25,034 nucleotides of DNA, taken from NCBI GenBank assembly GCA_904502025.1, contig CAJGDJ010000031.1, positions 1 to 25,034 on the forward strand, given 5' to 3'. Under the pieces are notes generated by a model that ran no database searches, had not been told where the DNA came from, and saw only the letters and a program-made list of their open reading frames with translations. Source of the DNA: an uncultured Muribaculaceae bacterium (lineage in GTDB: Bacteria > Bacteroidota > Bacteroidia > Bacteroidales > Muribaculaceae). The translations under genes were made by a program, and so were the position numbers. Shown here piece by piece: positions 21,615-25,034 of the stretch (position 1 is the first letter of the stretch; every line of letters starts with the position of its first letter).

Positions 21615-22363
21615 TGGAAATTTCAGAAGATATAATTTTGTCGTTTCTACGTCGCCGTCATTACAAATGCTTGCAACCTCTTGCTGCACTTATTGACATG
21701 GACGGTACGTTATATGATTCTATGGGAAATCATGCCGACGCATGGCATCGTTTGGCTACGGAATTGGGAATTGAATCTACGCGTGAAGAGTTTTTTCTCT
21801 ATGAAGGTCGCACAGGAGCATCAACACTTAATATTCTTTTCAACCGAGCATACAATCGAGATGCCACATCTCAAGAAATTGAAGAATTATATGCCCGCAA
21901 AGCAACGTATTTTACTCAAATGCCATCAGTAAAACCTATGCCGGGAGCGATGCAGATGCTCGATTTCTTCAAAGAGGTATATATGCGTCGTGTGCTTGTT
22001 ACGGGGTCGGGGCAACGTTCATTGATTGACCGCCTTGATCGGGATTTCCCCGGAGCGTTTACTCCCCACATGATGGTAACCTCACGTGATGTTAAGTGTG
22101 GCAAACCTCATCCCGAGCCATTTATAAAAGCAATGGAGAAAGCTCGGGTGCGACCGTCTCAATCGATTGCCATAGAGAATGCACCTTTAGGTGTGAAGTC
22201 GGCTAGTGCTGCCGGAGTGTTTACGGTGGCAGTAACTACGGGTCCCATACCTCGCGAAGAATTAGAAAAAGCAGGTGCTGCAATTGTGTTTGAGTCAATG
22301 ACGCAATGTGCCGAGATGTTACCTCATTTAGTTCTCAAAATGTTTAATATTTCAATGTCATAA
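21614..22363 (+). CDS. HAD-superfamily phosphatase, beta-phosphoglucomutase-like
   Basis: A 249-aa cytoplasmic HAD hydrolase of subfamily IA. Motif I is DMDGTLYDS (nucleophile D28, acid D30), motif II TGSGQRS, motif III KCGKPHPEPF and motif IV IENAPLGVKSA; the helical cap lies between motif I and II. It resembles beta-phosphoglucomutases and sugar-phosphate phosphatases, but the substrate cannot be told. The first about 22 residues (FLRRRHYKCLQPLAAL) precede the usual start of the fold. Its ATG shares one base with the stop of the AsmA-like gene, and aroB begins 8 bases after its end, so all are one transcript. Confidence 0.9.
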   Translation: MEISEDIILSFLRRRHYKCLQPLAALIDMDGTLYDSMGNHADAWHRLATELGIESTREEFFLYEGRTGASTLNILFNRAYNRDATSQEIEELYARKATYFTQMPSVKPMPGAMQMLDFFKEVYMRRVLVTGSGQRSLIDRLDRDFPGAFTPHMMVTSRDVKCGKPHPEPFIKAMEKARVRPSQSIAIENAPLGVKSASAAGVFTVAVTTGPIPREELEKAGAAIVFESMTQCAEMLPHLVLKMFNISMS

Positions 22364-22371
22364 ATGATATA

Positions 22372-23436
22372 ATGAAACATCAAGATTTGATATTCAGTAA
22401 CGATGTGGCATCTCAACTTGATGCCTTGGTTGAAAAATATAATCCTTCAAAATTGTTTGTGCTTGTAGATGCCAATACTCGAGAACTTGTGTTGCCTCAA
22501 TTAGAGGGAGCTTTGGTGTTAGAAAATGCGTCGATAATCACAATAAATGCCGGAGATGTAAATAAAAATATCGAGTCGTTGACATATATTTGGAATCAAC
22601 TTGTTGAGGGGGGAGCTACTCGTAAATCAATGTTGATAAATCTCGGAGGAGGAGTGATTACCGATATTGGCGGTTTTGCCGGAGCTACATTTAAGCGAGG
22701 AATAAGATTTATAAATATTCCCACAACATTATTGAGTGCCGTTGATGCCGCTGTTGGAGGCAAGACCGGTATAAATTTCTATGGATTCAAAAATGAAATA
22801 GGGGCGTTTTGTGAAGCTGAGGCTGTGATTATCTCTACTCGTTTTCTTGCTACATTGAGCAATGAAGAATTGCTTTCAGGCTATGCCGAAATGCTCAAGC
22901 ATGGGTTGATATCAAATGCAGATATATATAATCGACTATTTTCTAATGATGTGGTCAATATTGAAGCTGAAGATATGTTGCAGTTGCTTCGAGAAAGTGT
23001 GATGGTAAAAAAACGAGTAGTAGAGGAAGACCCAACCGAAAAGGGAATACGACGAGCCCTTAATCTCGGACACACCGCCGGTCATGCTTTTGAATCGCTT
23101 GCATTGCAGCGAAACAAGCCTATTCCACACGGCTATGCAGTGGCATGGGGATTGGTTGTTGAATTGGTATTGTCGCACATGCATTTGCAGTTCCCTTCAA
23201 ATGAATTGACGCGATTGGCTACATATATATATGATAATTATGGAGCATTCAACATCACTTGCGATGACTATCAAGCATTAATTGAATTTATGCGTCATGA
23301 TAAAAAGAATGATTCGGCAAACGAAATAAACTTTACAATGTTGAAAAACGTAGGCGATATTCATATTGATTGTATTGCCTCGGAAGAAGACATAAAAACA
23401 GCATTTGATATCTATCGCGATTTTATGCACATATAA
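22372..23436 (+). CDS. aroB: 3-dehydroquinate synthase AroB
   Basis: Converts DAHP to 3-dehydroquinate, second step of the shikimate pathway for aromatic amino acids, in the cytoplasm, with NAD and a metal ion. The 354-aa protein shows the NAD-binding run NLGGGVITDIGGFAGATFKR (90-109), NIPTTLLSAVDAAVGGKTGI (115-134), SGYAEMLKHG (metal ligand E173), NLGHTAGHAFE (231-241) and PHGYAVAWG (about 252-260), which supply the histidine ligands. Length and motifs are normal. Start ATG 22372 follows the HAD gene after 8 bases. Confidence 0.96.
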   Translation: MKHQDLIFSNDVASQLDALVEKYNPSKLFVLVDANTRELVLPQLEGALVLENASIITINAGDVNKNIESLTYIWNQLVEGGATRKSMLINLGGGVITDIGGFAGATFKRGIRFINIPTTLLSAVDAAVGGKTGINFYGFKNEIGAFCEAEAVIISTRFLATLSNEELLSGYAEMLKHGLISNADIYNRLFSNDVVNIEAEDMLQLLRESVMVKKRVVEEDPTEKGIRRALNLGHTAGHAFESLALQRNKPIPHGYAVAWGLVVELVLSHMHLQFPSNELTRLATYIYDNYGAFNITCDDYQALIEFMRHDKKNDSANEINFTMLKNVGDIHIDCIASEEDIKTAFDIYRDFMHI

Positions 23437-23448
23437 CACATTAATTAT

Positions 23449-24447
23449 ATGAAACGTCAATCAAATATAGAATTATTTCGTATAGTGAGTATGTTGTTAA
23501 TACTCATTGTGCATATAGATGGTGCTTCGCTTGGCTTACCTCAACCGTTGGGTGATATCGCATCAATGAGTTCTCGTGATTGGTGGCGATTGATTGTGGA
23601 GAGTATATCTATTATTGGTGTGAACTGTTTTGTGCTTATATCGGGGTATTTTGGAATCAGAGCTTCATGGAAAGGCTTTTTAAGATTCACATCTTATTGT
23701 TTGTTCTATTCTGTTGCTATATGTGCCCTTGCAGGGGTGATTGTTGCCCTAACCGGTAAGTTTGCCGATAAGTGGAGTTGGGATTTAATGGCGGAAAGTG
23801 TTATGGTTTATACTCATACCGATTTGTGGTTTGTGCCGGCTTATTTAGGCTTATACTTTCTCGCCCCGTTTTTGAATAAATCGATTGAGTCGCTCTCATG
23901 TAAGGAGTATAGCATTTGGCTTGGTGCATTTGTGGCATTTAACTTATATGCCGGCTGGTTTTGGGGTGGAAAATTCAATCCCACAGGCTATACCATTTTG
24001 CATCTTGTGATGATGTATCTTATTGGGCGATATATATATAGGTTTGTTCCTAAAGTTAAAAACCTTGGGTTCTATTCAACCATAGCATGGGTATTATTTA
24101 CTGCCATGATATTGATAAACTCATTATATGGCACGTCACAAATGGCATTCGCTTATAATTCGCCATTTGTGGTGTTGGCATCAATAAGTTTCTTTATGAT
24201 GTTTCGTTCAATCTCCTTTTCTAATCGCATAGTGAATTATTGTGCGGCATCGGCGTTTGCGGTATATCTTGTGCATAAGAATCCATTGGTGTGGGGACAG
24301 CTTAAATCTTTTATAGAATTTCTGTGGTCGCAGTTGTCATTGCCAATGTTTACGTTTGCGGCAATAGCGATTGTTTTTGTGGTATTTGTTGCTTGTGTGA
24401 TAATTGACCAACCACGTCGCTACCTTATGAGACTATTGAAGTTGTAG
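23449..24447 (+). CDS. Membrane acyltransferase (acyltransferase 3 family)
   Basis: A 332-aa integral membrane protein with about ten hydrophobic segments. The start RQSNIELFRIVSMLLILIVHIDG carries the family's conserved N-terminal helix with H22, thought to be the catalytic histidine; given here as residues 3-25. Such enzymes O-acetylate or acylate surface sugars, lipid A or cell wall. The acceptor is unknown. It begins 12 bases after aroB and is the last gene before a strong bidirectional terminator. Confidence 0.88.
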   Translation: MKRQSNIELFRIVSMLLILIVHIDGASLGLPQPLGDIASMSSRDWWRLIVESISIIGVNCFVLISGYFGIRASWKGFLRFTSYCLFYSVAICALAGVIVALTGKFADKWSWDLMAESVMVYTHTDLWFVPAYLGLYFLAPFLNKSIESLSCKEYSIWLGAFVAFNLYAGWFWGGKFNPTGYTILHLVMMYLIGRYIYRFVPKVKNLGFYSTIAWVLFTAMILINSLYGTSQMAFAYNSPFVVLASISFFMMFRSISFSNRIVNYCAASAFAVYLVHKNPLVWGQLKSFIEFLWSQLSLPMFTFAAIAIVFVVFVACVIIDQPRRYLMRLLKL

Positions 24448-24477
24448 AAGACGATTAAGTTATTGTTTGAACAAATA

Positions 24478-24510
24478 AAAATCCCCGGGTCAAATCGACT
24501 CGGGGATTTT
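24478..24510. terminator. Bidirectional terminator between convergent genes
   Basis: AAAATCCCCG (24478-24487) pairs with CGGGGATTTT (24501-24510), with three further pairs inside (one G-U) and a 7-base loop. T-runs on both strands serve the acyltransferase gene (plus) and nifJ (minus). Confidence 0.9.
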
Positions 24511-24532
24511 CGTTATAAAGATAAGTTAATGA

Positions 24533-25034
24533 TTACTTGCTTTCAGGATCTACGCCCCATTGTTGTTGAGCAAGGCGACGATAGTTGTTGTAACGCCATT
24601 GAGCATTTTCCTTAGCAGCAGCGAAGAGTTCGGCAGCTTCTTCAGGGTATTGCTTCATAACTGATGCGTAACGCACTTCACCTTTGAGGAAGTTTTCAAA
24701 TTCGTCCCAGTTGGGCTCTTTGCTGTCGAGGGTGAATGGGTTTTTACCTTCAGCTTCGAGAGCAGGGTTGTAACGCCACAAGTGCCAGTAACCGCAAGCA
24801 ACTGCGTTAGCTTCTTCTTGTTGAGCTTTACCCATACCTGCACGCAATCCGTGGTTGATACATGGAGCGTAAGCGATGATGATTGATGGACCATCGTATG
24901 CTTCAGCTTCGCGGATAGCTTTGAGTGTTTGAGCTTGGTCGGCACCCATAGCGATTTGTGCTACGTAAACATAACCGTAGGTTGAAGCGATAAGACCGAG
25001 GTCTTTTTTGCGTACGCGTTTACCAGCAGCGGCA
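24533..25034 (-). CDS. nifJ: Pyruvate:ferredoxin (flavodoxin) oxidoreductase, C-terminal part
   Basis: The last 166 residues of a large enzyme that decarboxylates pyruvate to acetyl-CoA with ferredoxin reduction, central to anaerobic metabolism. The visible part includes STYGYVYVAQIAMGADQAQT, SIIIAYAPCINHGL and the C-terminal YASVMKQYPEEAAELFA, typical of the thiamine-pyrophosphate domain end of the fused homodimeric form. The frame stays open upstream of MGADQ through to the right edge, so the gene is cut by the window and not truncated. Codon use looks more biased (GCT, CGT, AAC) than in neighbours, as in a highly expressed gene. Confidence 0.95.
   Translation of the reverse strand, partial: AAAGKRVRKKDLGLIASTYGYVYVAQIAMGADQAQTLKAIREAEAYDGPSIIIAYAPCINHGLRAGMGKAQQEEANAVACGYWHLWRYNPALEAEGKNPFTLDSKEPNWDEFENFLKGEVRYASVMKQYPEEAAELFAAAKENAQWRYNNYRRLAQQQWGVDPESK

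Overview
The window looks like chromosomal DNA of a gut-type anaerobe of the order Bacteroidales. Evidence: low GC, several promoters of the Bacteroidetes type (TTG, about 19-20 bases, then TAnnTTTG), few Shine-Dalgarno sequences, a DUF4954 protein, a DUF5715 protein, a periplasmic small nitroreductase, a GH20 hexosaminidase of Bacteroides type, and the end of a pyruvate:ferredoxin oxidoreductase gene. I cannot name genus or species from sequence alone.

Layout. (1) Positions 1-5241, minus strand: lpxB (lipid A), a low-molecular-weight tyrosine phosphatase gene and a secreted GH20 beta-N-acetylhexosaminidase gene run leftward. A DUF1016 PD-(D/E)XK nuclease gene sits exactly at the 5' end of lpxB. 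It is flanked by a 33-bp direct repeat with one mismatch that carries the lpxB start and first nine codons, so both genes begin MKYFLSVGE. (2) 5443-8804, plus strand: the GTPase gene hflX and a DUF4954 protein, closed by a terminator at 8834-8878. (3) 8917-11709, an accessory stretch: an unrecognised membrane protein, a ~350-nt non-coding region with its own promoter and extensive long-range pairing (including two mutually exclusive helices), a 70-aa HTH protein, and a RelE/ParE-type toxin-antitoxin pair. (4) 12046-16442, plus strand: a ribosomally synthesised peptide (RiPP) operon with two Cys-rich CXXX-repeat precursors, a radical SAM/SPASM maturase, a second SPASM-like maturase without the radical SAM cysteines, a small accessory protein, then tatA and tatC and a strong terminator. 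(5) 16583-24447, plus strand: nitroreductase, DUF5715 protein, a giant AsmA-like envelope protein, a HAD phosphatase, aroB and a membrane acyltransferase, probably one operon, ending in a bidirectional terminator. (6) 24533 to the right edge, minus strand: the 3' part of nifJ.

The most striking system is region 4. Both precursor peptides carry twin-arginine signals in place of an ordinary RiPP leader, and the second also has a lipobox. The genes for the Tat translocase lie in the same operon as the radical SAM maturases. The simplest reading (inference) is that the CXXX-repeat domains are modified and folded in the cytoplasm and then exported by the co-encoded Tat pore, one as a soluble periplasmic peptide and one as a lipoprotein. 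The maturase families have been named by genome annotators, but I know of no established product or function. The second highlight is the DUF1016 insertion at lpxB. The third is the switch-like RNA upstream of the small HTH gene.
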